Assembly: GCA_024653875.1 (NCBI GenBank) | Contig: JANLHE010000237.1 | Location: 1-5,405, forward strand | From: Acidobacteriota bacterium | GTDB taxonomy: Bacteria > Acidobacteriota > Vicinamibacteria > Vicinamibacterales > SCN-69-37 | DNA length: 5,405 bases | Direction: 5' to 3' | Part shown: piece by piece, positions 1-5,405 of the stretch | Position numbering within the stretch: the first letter of the stretch is position 1 | Layout: the number at the start of each line of letters is the position of its first letter | The notes under the pieces: model-generated | The model's database searches: none | What the model was told of the DNA's origin: nothing | Seen by the model: the letters and a program-made list of their open reading frames with translations, nothing else | Made by a program: the position numbers and the translations under genes

Positions 1-473
1 CCGGGACGGTTCCAGTCATTGCGCGCGCCATGGCACCGATTGCAGGACTTTGCCCGAAACACCTCGAGGCCTCGCTCGGTGCTGCCCGCTTCGCCGAGCT
101 CGGTGAGGTAGTACCGGTACGCGGTAAGGAACGCGAGCAGGTCCGCCATTTCGCTGGCCGACAGCACCGGCGCCTGGATCTTCAGGTCGCGCATCTTCTC
201 CAACATCACAGGCGCGTGGTTCCAGAAGGCCCCCGCGACGTCGAGCACGGTCCCGGTAATGTGAATCCTGCCAAGATCCGGACCCACGCGCTGCCCTTCG
301 CCGCCAAGCGCGTGGCATCTGACGCACTGCTTCTCAACGAACAGGCGCGCACCGGCCGTCGGATTGTCCGGCAGCTCGACCGAAAGCCGGACGGTGGCAG
401 AACCCTGTTCGGCGCGAACGGCGATGGCCGTACCCAGCGACGCCAAGCCGACGATCACCAGCACGTATCGCAT
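1..473 (-). CDS. Exported c-type cytochrome with at least two haem domains (partial, C-terminus outside window)
   Basis: The first 157 residues of a periplasmic cytochrome c, read by translating the minus strand from the ATG at 473; there is no stop before the window edge. Residues 1-21 are a typical Sec signal peptide (hydrophobic 3-18, possible cleavage after VRA at 19-21). The first class I-like domain spans about 40-127: haem site C50-V-R-C53-H54, GPDL at 64-67, candidate Met ligands M90, M94 and M109, and a C-terminal helix around DLLAFLTAYRYY (111-122). A second domain begins near GLEVF (135-139), with a second haem site C144-N-R-C147-H148, and is cut off. The start shares one base with the stop of the NrfD-type gene (TGATG) and has a strong Shine-Dalgarno. 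Its place at the end of the cluster suggests that it is the electron partner of the complex or a bound subunit, comparable in role to the monohaem ActE but with a different architecture. The haem count is a minimum because the gene is truncated by the window. Confidence 0.9.
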   Translation of the reverse strand, partial: MRYVLVIVGLASLGTAIAVRAEQGSATVRLSVELPDNPTAGARLFVEKQCVRCHALGGEGQRVGPDLGRIHITGTVLDVAGAFWNHAPVMLEKMRDLKIQAPVLSASEMADLLAFLTAYRYYLTELGEAGSTERGLEVFRAKSCNRCHGARNDWNRP

Positions 474-1807
474 CACGCCTCCTCCACTCGGGGCGCCAGC
501 ACCGGATCGGCCGTCACCGCTGCTGCGGCATGCGCGTCCTGCTCGAGTTCCCAGATCGCGATCACCGGAAACAGCTTCGTAAACCCCATGTAGAGGAGCG
601 CGAACGCGGCAAAGCATCCTGCCATCAGCGAGAGCTCCACCCAACTTGGCACGTACGTGAAGGTGTGGATCGGCGCACGCGGATTCGACAGCGAGGGGAC
701 GACGATCGTGAATCGCTCGATCCACATGCCAATGGTGACTGATATGGAGGCGATGACCGTCCACCGGACGGTTCGCGTGCGCGAATTGACCAGAATCCCG
801 AAGGGAACCACAAAACACGTCACCACCATGAGCCAGAAGAACGGCGCAAACGGACCGAAGACCCGCGCGTTAAAGACCGTGACCTCGTGGGGCTGCTGGC
901 CGTACCACGTTGTCAGGTGCTCGGCAAACGTGAAATAGAACCACAGGCAGGCCATCACGAGCAGCAGCAGGCCGAGGTTGTTGAAGTGGATCGGCAGCAG
1001 GTACTTCTCAAGCCGGTACACTTTCCGCACGATGGCCATTGCAATGATGATCGCGGCAATGCCGGAGAAGATGGCGCCGACGACGAAGTACGGTCCAAAA
1101 ATCGTGGAATGCCACATCGGCTGAATCGTCATCGCGAACACCCACGACACCACGGTGTGCACCGAGACGGCAATCGGGATGACGACAATCGCCATGATGC
1201 CGATCATGCGCTCCAGGCGGTGCCACTGCTTCGGCGTGCCGGTCCACCCGATCGAGAGCCGGCGATAGAATCGATGGCGCCAGCCGTGCGTCTGGTCGCG
1301 CAGACGGGCGATGTCCGGAATGAGCGGCAGGTACAGGTAGAAGGAACTGGCCATCAGGTAGACGCTGATGCTCATGATGTCCCACAGCAGCGGCGACCTG
1401 AAGTGCGGATGCAGGATGACGTTCAGCGCGCGGTCCGGCCGGCCGAGGTCGAGCACGACATTGCCCACGCCAAAAAACAGCACCAGCACGGTGATGACCT
1501 CGGCCATCCGCGTGATCGGGCGGCGCCACTCCGCGTCGACAATCCGGAGGATGGCCGAGATGAGCGTGCCGGCGTGTGACACGCCGATGAAGAACACGAA
1601 GTTGGTGATGTACAGGCCCCAGAAGATCGGCCGGCCCAGGCCGGTTTCGCCAAGGCCGAACGTGAGCTGCCAGGCCCAGGCGAAGATGGCCCACAACACG
1701 ACGGCCCCAAGGCCAAGGGCCCATCGATTGAACAACGGACCGACCGTGAGGACGGGTTGGGTAATGGCCTCGTACTCGTCATGCGCACTCGCGTGCAGAT
1801 CGCCCAC
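473..1807 (-). CDS. NrfD/PsrC/ActC-family integral membrane subunit, quinone-interacting
   Basis: A 444-residue membrane protein expected to anchor the complex and exchange electrons with (mena)quinol. I count about ten hydrophobic helices, near residues 30-50, 61-88, 100-122, 140-163, 201-226, 236-262, 276-297, 318-340, 348-370 and 388-415, which matches the larger ActC/QrcD/HybB-type members rather than eight-helix PsrC. Motifs resembling ActC include SHAGTLISAIL (77-87), FRSPLLWD (136-143), SVHTVVSW (215-222) and the C-terminal FPVIAIWELE (413-422). The segment LDLGRP (119-124) is closer to the general NrfD form; from memory ActC has His where D120 is. The Ala-rich tail after residue 423 is poorly structured. 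The GTG start at 1807 lies 2 nt after the Fe-S stop, behind a strong Shine-Dalgarno, and places the first helix at a normal distance; upstream residues in the same frame (to 1867) are low-complexity and overlap the Fe-S gene. The stop overlaps the next start by 1 nt. The family is certain; the quinone and direction of electron flow are inferred. Confidence 0.93.
   Translation of the reverse strand: MGDLHASAHDEYEAITQPVLTVGPLFNRWALGLGAVVLWAIFAWAWQLTFGLGETGLGRPIFWGLYITNFVFFIGVSHAGTLISAILRIVDAEWRRPITRMAEVITVLVLFFGVGNVVLDLGRPDRALNVILHPHFRSPLLWDIMSISVYLMASSFYLYLPLIPDIARLRDQTHGWRHRFYRRLSIGWTGTPKQWHRLERMIGIMAIVVIPIAVSVHTVVSWVFAMTIQPMWHSTIFGPYFVVGAIFSGIAAIIIAMAIVRKVYRLEKYLLPIHFNNLGLLLLVMACLWFYFTFAEHLTTWYGQQPHEVTVFNARVFGPFAPFFWLMVVTCFVVPFGILVNSRTRTVRWTVIASISVTIGMWIERFTIVVPSLSNPRAPIHTFTYVPSWVELSLMAGCFAAFALLYMGFTKLFPVIAIWELEQDAHAAAAVTADPVLAPRVEEA
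478..485 (-). promoter_or_regulatory. Ribosome binding site of the downstream cytochrome c
   Basis: GGAGGAGG on the minus strand, 4 nt before the ATG at 473 and inside the last codons of the membrane-subunit gene. It shows that the cytochrome is translated from its own start despite sharing one base with the preceding stop. Confidence 0.75.
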
Positions 1808-1809
1808 GG

Positions 1810-2487
1810 TTACTCCCCCTCCCGCAGATACACGACCTTTGGGCGGGTGCCCAGTTCTTCCATCCACCGGAAGGCCCGGGAACTCGCCGCCAGCACGGCC
1901 ACCTCGCTGTTCGGATCGTCGAGGTCGCCAAACACCATCGCCTCGGCCGGACAGGTCTGGACGCAGGCGGGCACGTAGTCCTCGCTGGAGAGCTCACGCC
2001 CGTCGGCGCGGGCCTGTTCGCGCGCGCGCATGAGCCGGTGGTGGCAGAACGTGCACTTCTCCACCACGCCTTTGGGTCTGACCGACACGTCTGGATTCTT
2101 GAGCGGAGCCATCGACTCAGGCCATTCGGGTGTGTGCCAGTTGAACAACTTCACGGCGTACGGACACGCGTTCGTGCAATACCGGCACCCGATGCACCGC
2201 GGGTAGATCTGCGCCACGATGCCCTCGGGGTTGAGGTACGTCGCGCTGGTGGGACAAACGTCGGTGCAGGGTGGACGGTCGCACTGCTGGCACATGAGCG
2301 GCAAAGCCGTCGGCGCACCGTGACTCGGCGTCTCAACGGCGACAAGTTGAATCCACGTCATCAATCGCCCCGCCGCCGCCGTCGCCGGCGTCGAGAAGGG
2401 CACGTTGTTCTCGTGCTTGCAGGCCACCACGCACGCCTGGCACGCGGTGCACCGGTCGAGATCGATCACAAGCCCCCAACGCGCCAT
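1810..2487 (-). CDS. Four-cluster ferredoxin-like electron-transfer subunit (DmsB/PsrB/QrcC family)
   Basis: A 225-residue iron-sulfur protein that should carry electrons between the MopB subunit and the membrane subunit. Sixteen cysteines form four cluster-binding groups in the order typical of the family: C13/C16/C19/C23, C66/C69/C74/C78, C98/C101/C104/C108, and C145/C148/C175/C179. As in the family, cysteines of the first and last groups, and of the second and third, probably interleave to bind two pairs of clusters. All groups have four cysteines, so four [4Fe-4S] centres are expected; the related QrcC complex is reported to have one [3Fe-4S] centre. No signal peptide is present, which fits co-export with the Tat-bearing MopB partner. 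The start at 2487 is chosen because MARWGLVIDLDRC begins at the usual distance from the first cluster and has a strong Shine-Dalgarno; the frame stays open to 2940, but that extension lies inside the MopB gene. In alternative complex III this domain is fused to the MopB part (ActB); here they are separate genes. Confidence 0.94.
   Translation of the reverse strand: MARWGLVIDLDRCTACQACVVACKHENNVPFSTPATAAAGRLMTWIQLVAVETPSHGAPTALPLMCQQCDRPPCTDVCPTSATYLNPEGIVAQIYPRCIGCRYCTNACPYAVKLFNWHTPEWPESMAPLKNPDVSVRPKGVVEKCTFCHHRLMRAREQARADGRELSSEDYVPACVQTCPAEAMVFGDLDDPNSEVAVLAASSRAFRWMEELGTRPKVVYLREGE
1813..1823 (-). promoter_or_regulatory. Ribosome binding site of the NrfD-family gene
   Basis: GGGAGGGGGAG on the minus strand, inside the last codons of the Fe-S gene and 5 nt before the GTG at 1807. 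It supports that GTG over the more upstream in-frame start at 1867. Confidence 0.65.
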
Positions 2488-2490
2488 CTG

Positions 2491-2497
2491 TCCTCCT
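2491..2497 (-). promoter_or_regulatory. Ribosome binding site of the Fe-S subunit
   Basis: AGGAGGA on the minus strand, overlapping the MopB stop codon (TAG, 2498-2496) and ending 3 nt before the ATG at 2487. It settles the start of the Fe-S gene, whose reading frame is open much further upstream. Confidence 0.75.
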
Positions 2498-4676
2498 ACA
2501 CCCTGGCGATGCGCACGGCCACCGGACCGGTGCGCAGCGCGTCTTCCCGTGCGAGGCTGCGGACGTCGCGGACGATTTCGCGAGCCCAACGACCGCCGGT
2601 CGGCACCGCCGGCACGAACGCGAGCGCCACGACGCCAGGCGGCATCCCCTCGACGATCACCACCGACGCCTCGAGGGCACCGGACGCGGACTCGACTTGG
2701 ACGTGTTCGCCGGTCGCCACGTCGACAGTTCGAGCCGTCTCCGGACTGAGCTCCACCCATGGTCCCCACGGCCGTGCCTCGGGTTGGCCCAGCAACTCGA
2801 ACAACACGGGCTGGTTCGGACTGCCGAGCCGGTTGACGCCCACCGGCACGAACGTCTCCATTTGGAGCGGATGGAGCGAATCGAGAATCACCGGCGACAG
2901 CGGCGCCGATGGCAGCACGGGCGGCGCGGGGAACGAGCACCCTCCCAGCTCGGCGAGGCGCCGGCGAATCTGCCCCGCCTCGAAGTAGGGATCGGCCCAG
3001 CCGCCGGCGGTGGCGATGGCGTCACCGATGCCTTCCTCCGTGGCTGCGGCAGCGGTCCACCAGCCTCCGCGTTCGAGTTGCTGCATCCACTCGGTCTCAT
3101 AGATCGAGGTGTACGGACCACCGCGGTGGGTCGCTGCCAGTCGCGCGAGTTGATCGCCGACCAGCGCCTCGGACGACGGCCAGGTGCACGCTGCGGCCAT
3201 GGGACCACCGACCATGTCGCTCACGGTCTTGAGGATCTCAATCAGGTCGCGGGTCTCGAGCGCCGGCGGCGTCACCGGCCTGGCGATGGCCATCATCTGG
3301 CCTGGCACGCAGGTCGCGGGGACCACCGCGTGCCAGCTCTCGAGCGCGGTGTGCGTCGGAAGCAGGAGGTCCGCCACACTCGCCGCCTCGTCGAGAAACG
3401 GCGAAAAGGACACCACGAGGTCGGCGGTGTTGAGGGCCGGCTCGAGGTCGGGTGTCGTCGCCAGGGAGCGGAACTCGGCGGAATCGCGAAAAACGATCAC
3501 GCGCGGAGCCGCGCCCGTGTCGGGAGCATCGGCGCCCGCCGTTTGCGGTGTGAAGACCGGCGGCGTGGCCGCGTGGATCCCGCCTGGGCGATCGAACGCA
3601 CCCAGAAGCATGTCGAGCGCGAGGGCGGCATCGACGAGCTCGCGTGAGGCATCGGCCGCCATGATTACCAGGGGTCGCTCGGCCGACACCAGATCGCGCG
3701 CCAGGCGCAGCACCGTGACTACCGGGACACCCGTGGCGGCTGCGACCTCATCCGGAGTAAACCGTGTCGTCACGGCCTGTTCGAAGTCGTTGAGATTCCG
3801 CAGGTACGGCCGCAGGGCCTCGCGGTCGATTCGGTTTTCCCGCAGGAGGACGGCGGCGATGCCGTAGACCAGGACGACCTGCCGGTCGGCAGGCACGGCA
3901 ATCCACTCGTCAGCCTTGCGGGCCGTCAACGACTTGCGGCCTTCCACCTGCACCAGCCGGCCGCGCGGCCGGCCACTGGAGCGACGAAATCGGCCGAAGG
4001 CGCGCTGCGTCCAAAGGGGAGAGAGCCAATCCTCGACGACCGGCGCGCCAAACGACAAAACGTAGCTGGCGTGTTCCAGATCGAAGCTGGGGTCGGCGGC
4101 AATGCCGGTGAGCGCGGCCCACCGCTCGCGCAATCGGCCCGCCGTGGCACCGGTTGTCGAATGGACGCGCGCGCCGGCGGCTCGCCACACCTGCTGCCAC
4201 ACATCGGCGGCCGGACTGGTCTCCTCGGCGGCGACGGCCAACACCTCACCAGGCCGGCCTGCGGTGCTCTTCAAGCGGGCGGCGAGCAGGCTGGTCGCTT
4301 CCTCCCAACTGATTCGTTGCCACGTGCCGGACCCATGCGGCCCGATTCGCTTGGCCGGCCCGGTCAGGCGGTCGGGATCATAGTACGCTTCCACGGCCGC
4401 TTGCCCCTTGGCGCACAACCGGCCGCGGCTGACCGGACAGAGCGGGTTGCCTTCAAGCTTCACCGGCCTGCCGTCAATCAACCGCACCTGCACGCCGCAT
4501 GAGGCAGCACATTCGCGGCAGACCGAGACCGCCCACCGCTCCTCGCCCGATTCCCGCGAAGCCGCGCGCTCGTCGGCCCAGGCAATCTGCCGCCGCGCCA
4601 CCTGACCCAGCGTGACTCCGGCGACGGCCGCGCCACCGTAAAAAAGAAAATTGCGGCGGGTCAGATGGTCGTTCAT
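2496..4676 (-). CDS. Molybdopterin-oxidoreductase-family subunit (MopB) with Tat signal and [4Fe-4S] motif
   Basis: A 726-residue protein of the DMSO reductase/CISM superfamily, the large periplasmic subunit of the complex. TRRNFLFYG (6-14) is a clear Tat motif, followed by a hydrophobic stretch and a possible AWA cleavage site at 32-34, so it should be exported folded. The N-terminal [4Fe-4S] motif is intact: C53, C56, C60 and C88, the last in the family sequence GRLCAKGQ. Residues about 110-460 cover the molybdopterin domains, and about 620-720 match the C-terminal molydopterin-dinucleotide-binding domain (VELSPETA at 641-648, GVVALAF at 681-687). Several cofactor motifs are divergent: the usual DPR is EGR (245-247), PGTD-type sequence is PADR (262-265), and no cysteine occurs between C88 and C456, so there is no Cys molybdenum ligand near residue 173-176 (S173 cannot be excluded). 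QrcB and ActB relatives are reported to lack molybdenum. It could be an electron-conducting scaffold or a true Mo enzyme with a Ser ligand. Substrate is unknown. It overlaps the cytochrome gene by 4 nt and ends 8 nt before the Fe-S gene. Confidence 0.9.
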   Translation of the reverse strand: MNDHLTRRNFLFYGGAAVAGVTLGQVARRQIAWADERAASRESGEERWAVSVCRECAASCGVQVRLIDGRPVKLEGNPLCPVSRGRLCAKGQAAVEAYYDPDRLTGPAKRIGPHGSGTWQRISWEEATSLLAARLKSTAGRPGEVLAVAAEETSPAADVWQQVWRAAGARVHSTTGATAGRLRERWAALTGIAADPSFDLEHASYVLSFGAPVVEDWLSPLWTQRAFGRFRRSSGRPRGRLVQVEGRKSLTARKADEWIAVPADRQVVLVYGIAAVLLRENRIDREALRPYLRNLNDFEQAVTTRFTPDEVAAATGVPVVTVLRLARDLVSAERPLVIMAADASRELVDAALALDMLLGAFDRPGGIHAATPPVFTPQTAGADAPDTGAAPRVIVFRDSAEFRSLATTPDLEPALNTADLVVSFSPFLDEAASVADLLLPTHTALESWHAVVPATCVPGQMMAIARPVTPPALETRDLIEILKTVSDMVGGPMAAACTWPSSEALVGDQLARLAATHRGGPYTSIYETEWMQQLERGGWWTAAAATEEGIGDAIATAGGWADPYFEAGQIRRRLAELGGCSFPAPPVLPSAPLSPVILDSLHPLQMETFVPVGVNRLGSPNQPVLFELLGQPEARPWGPWVELSPETARTVDVATGEHVQVESASGALEASVVIVEGMPPGVVALAFVPAVPTGGRWAREIVRDVRSLAREDALRTGPVAVRIARV
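4638..4652 (-). other. AT-rich codon patch in the Tat signal of the MopB gene
   Basis: On the coding strand codons 9-13 read AAT TTT CTT TTT TAC, including a run of six T. These T-rich codons stand out in an otherwise strongly GC-ending gene and lie directly after the twin arginines. A cluster of slow codons in a Tat signal is conceivable, but conservation of the amino acids may be the only cause. Confidence 0.4.
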
Positions 4677-5155
4677 CGGTGACACCCCGCACAGTCTTCA
4701 CTGGCGCCCTCGGCGCGGTGACAGGCCAGACAGGTGTTCATGACCAGCCGTCTGGGCATCCGTGCCGGCGGCGCCGTGCGCTCGCCGATGTCGGCGTGGC
4801 ACGACGCGCACGCCAACCTGGCCAGCGCCACGTGGCGGCGGTGCGAGAACATCACATGCTCCGGCAGTCTCGTGACAGGTTTCCAGAAGCGCACTCCGCT
4901 CGTCTGGAGTTGCTCCCAGGCAGCCGGCGCGACCGAGGCGGGCGCTGTGGCGTGACACTTCGCGCAGACGGCCGGCGACGGAAATCCTGCCCGTTGGGTC
5001 GTCTGAATTCCGGCGTGGCACCCGGCACAGGTCAGTGCCGCGTGCTTCGCGTGGTTGAAGGCGAGCACCTGGGTCACCGGCGCGGCGGGCAGGATCAGGG
5101 ACGACCCGATCGCCGCGATACATGCTACACCGGTGAACAGCAGCGCCCGCCGCAC
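4673..5155 (-). CDS. Pentahaem c-type cytochrome, ActA/QrcA-like subunit
   Basis: A 160-residue exported or membrane-anchored multihaem cytochrome expected to transfer electrons at the periplasmic face of the complex. Residues 4-25 are hydrophobic (signal peptide or anchor). Five CxxCH haem sites are visible: C43-H47, C64-H68, C116-H120, C142-H146 and C155-H159. Two FxHxxH motifs (H35/H38 and H104/H107) plus H100 give five candidate distal histidines, so all haems could be bis-His, as in class III/c7-type cytochromes. Five haems match ActA of alternative complex III; QrcA has six. The GTG start at 5155 is chosen because it immediately precedes the hydrophobic leader and lies 1 nt after the upstream stop; the longer in-frame ORF to 5257 would overlap the upstream gene and add a leader with no signal-like character. 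No strong Shine-Dalgarno is seen, so coupling to the upstream gene is likely. The last haem motif lies one residue from the C-terminus, and the stop overlaps the next start as ATGA. Confidence 0.9.
   Translation of the reverse strand: MRRALLFTGVACIAAIGSSLILPAAPVTQVLAFNHAKHAALTCAGCHAGIQTTQRAGFPSPAVCAKCHATAPASVAPAAWEQLQTSGVRFWKPVTRLPEHVMFSHRRHVALARLACASCHADIGERTAPPARMPRRLVMNTCLACHRAEGASEDCAGCHR
4683..4688 (-). promoter_or_regulatory. Weak ribosome binding site of the MopB gene
   Basis: GGGGTG on the minus strand, 6 nt before the ATG at 4676. It favours that start over the in-frame GTG at 4685, which would overlap the site itself. The ATGA overlap with the preceding stop suggests re-initiation also contributes. 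Confidence 0.45.
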
Positions 5156-5156
5156 G

Positions 5157-5360
5157 TTACCGGCCGCCCGTGCTGCGCTTGTCGCGCATGTCCCCGGGGT
5201 ACTTCGACACATCGATCGCGTCTGGCCCCTTGTCGTAGGCTTCAATCCTGGGCTCAAGGGGAGGATCCTGCGCCTGGGCCGTCAACATGATGGACAACGT
5301 CAGCGCCACGGCCAACGTCCACAACACCACGAACACGACGTCCCTCTTGCTGAGAGCCAT
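5157..5360 (-). CDS. Small single-helix membrane/exported protein, unknown function
   Basis: I do not recognise this 67-residue protein as a named family. Residues 1-6 include K5 and R6, followed by a hydrophobic stretch at about 8-28 that could be a membrane anchor or a signal peptide; the AQA at 28-30 is a plausible signal peptidase I site. The remaining roughly 37 residues are polar and end in a segment IDVSKYPGDM (49-58). That segment resembles the short linker I recall ahead of the haem motif in some bacterial monohaem cytochromes c, but no CxxCH follows. The ATG is supported by an AGGAGGG Shine-Dalgarno sequence 8 nt upstream. The stop codon is only 1 nt before the pentahaem cytochrome start, so it is very probably co-translated with the complex. 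It could be a small accessory or assembly subunit, or the remnant of a cytochrome. That the gene is real is likely; its role is not known. Confidence 0.72.
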   Translation of the reverse strand: MALSKRDVVFVVLWTLAVALTLSIMLTAQAQDPPLEPRIEAYDKGPDAIDVSKYPGDMRDKRSTGGR

Positions 5361-5405
5361 TGGACGTTCCCTCCTGCCGCGTCGGCGTCACCAACGGTAA
5401 TTGAA
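5361..5405 (-). other. Short leader upstream of the first visible gene
   Basis: Only 45 nt are visible. Apart from the Shine-Dalgarno sequence I see no -35/-10 pair and no hairpin. One frame is open from the window edge to a TGA at 5390-5388, which could be the last five codons of a preceding gene, but that is too short to support. The operon may therefore begin further upstream. Confidence 0.3.
5369..5375 (-). promoter_or_regulatory. Ribosome binding site of the 67-residue protein
   Basis: On the minus strand this reads AGGAGGG, 8 nt before the ATG at 5360. It is a near-perfect Shine-Dalgarno sequence and is the main evidence that the small ORF is translated. Confidence 0.75.

Noticed and set aside
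30..593. Plus-strand open frame of 187 codons at the left edge
   Set aside because: It is antisense to the cytochrome with two CxxCH sites, a signal peptide and a Shine-Dalgarno; the plus-strand translation shows no motif.
887..1579. Plus-strand open frame of 230 codons opposite the membrane subunit
   Set aside because: Its His/Arg/Asp-rich composition is the complement of hydrophobic transmembrane codons, not a real protein.
2488..2940. N-terminal extension of the Fe-S protein
   Set aside because: The frame is open upstream but lies wholly inside the MopB gene out of frame and is Arg/Gly-rich; the ATG at 2487 has a strong Shine-Dalgarno and the family-typical N-terminus.
2038..2988. Long plus-strand open frame of 316 codons, opposite the Fe-S and MopB genes
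   Set aside because: Its translation is rich in Arg, Pro and Ser with no domain, and it lies antisense to a clearly conserved Fe-S protein. High GC content leaves antisense frames open.
2697..3647. Plus-strand open frame of 316 codons, opposite the MopB gene
   Set aside because: Arg/Gly/His-rich shadow translation with no recognisable motif; the opposite strand encodes a family-consistent protein throughout.
5156..5257. N-terminal extension of the pentahaem cytochrome
   Set aside because: It overlaps the 67-residue gene and places a low-complexity leader ahead of the signal sequence; the GTG at 5155 fits better.
5388..5405. Possible last codons of an upstream gene ending in TGA
   Set aside because: Only five codons are visible, which any random sequence could provide.
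1..5405. RNA genes, CRISPR arrays, insertion sequences, terminators or long repeats
   Set aside because: I scanned both strands and found no tRNA-like cloverleaf, repeated spacer pattern, transposase motif or hairpin plus T-run; nearly all bases are coding.

Overview
The window is a piece of one GC-rich, tightly packed operon. Every gene I can support lies on the minus strand, so transcription runs from high to low coordinates. The base composition, multihaem cytochromes and a Tat-exported molybdopterin-family subunit suggest a Gram-negative-type respiratory bacterium, perhaps Acidobacteriota or a similar lineage. The taxonomic guess is inference from style only; no marker gene is present.

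Layout in transcription order: a 67-residue single-helix membrane or exported protein (5360-5157); a pentahaem c-type cytochrome (5155-4673); a 726-residue molybdopterin-oxidoreductase-family subunit with a Tat signal and an N-terminal [4Fe-4S] motif (4676-2496); a 225-residue ferredoxin-like subunit with four four-cysteine clusters (2487-1810); a 444-residue NrfD/PsrC/ActC-type membrane protein with about ten helices (1807-473); and a c-type cytochrome with at least two haems that runs off the left edge (473 to <1). Junctions are a 1-nt gap, a 4-nt overlap, an 8-nt gap, a 2-nt gap and a 1-nt overlap, so translational coupling is likely throughout. There is no gene-free stretch longer than the 45 nt at the right edge, and neither end of the operon is in the window.

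Together the genes describe a complex of the iron-sulfur/molybdoenzyme superfamily that includes alternative complex III (ActABC), the Qrc menaquinone reductase (QrcABCD) and polysulfide reductase (PsrABC). The membrane subunit would exchange electrons with quinol; the Fe-S subunit, the molybdopterin-family subunit and the pentahaem cytochrome would sit on the periplasmic face. The terminal cytochrome is a likely electron partner. The order multihaem cytochrome - MopB - Fe-S - NrfD matches Qrc, while the five haems and several membrane-subunit motifs resemble alternative complex III.

The most interesting points are that the MopB subunit keeps its [4Fe-4S] cysteines but has no cysteine where a molybdenum ligand is expected and has altered pterin-binding motifs; that the membrane subunit mixes ActC-like and general NrfD motifs; and that the operon contains a small protein resembling the leader of a cytochrome c without a haem site. 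The set looks like a variant quinol:cytochrome c (or reverse) oxidoreductase that does not fall cleanly into a named class.
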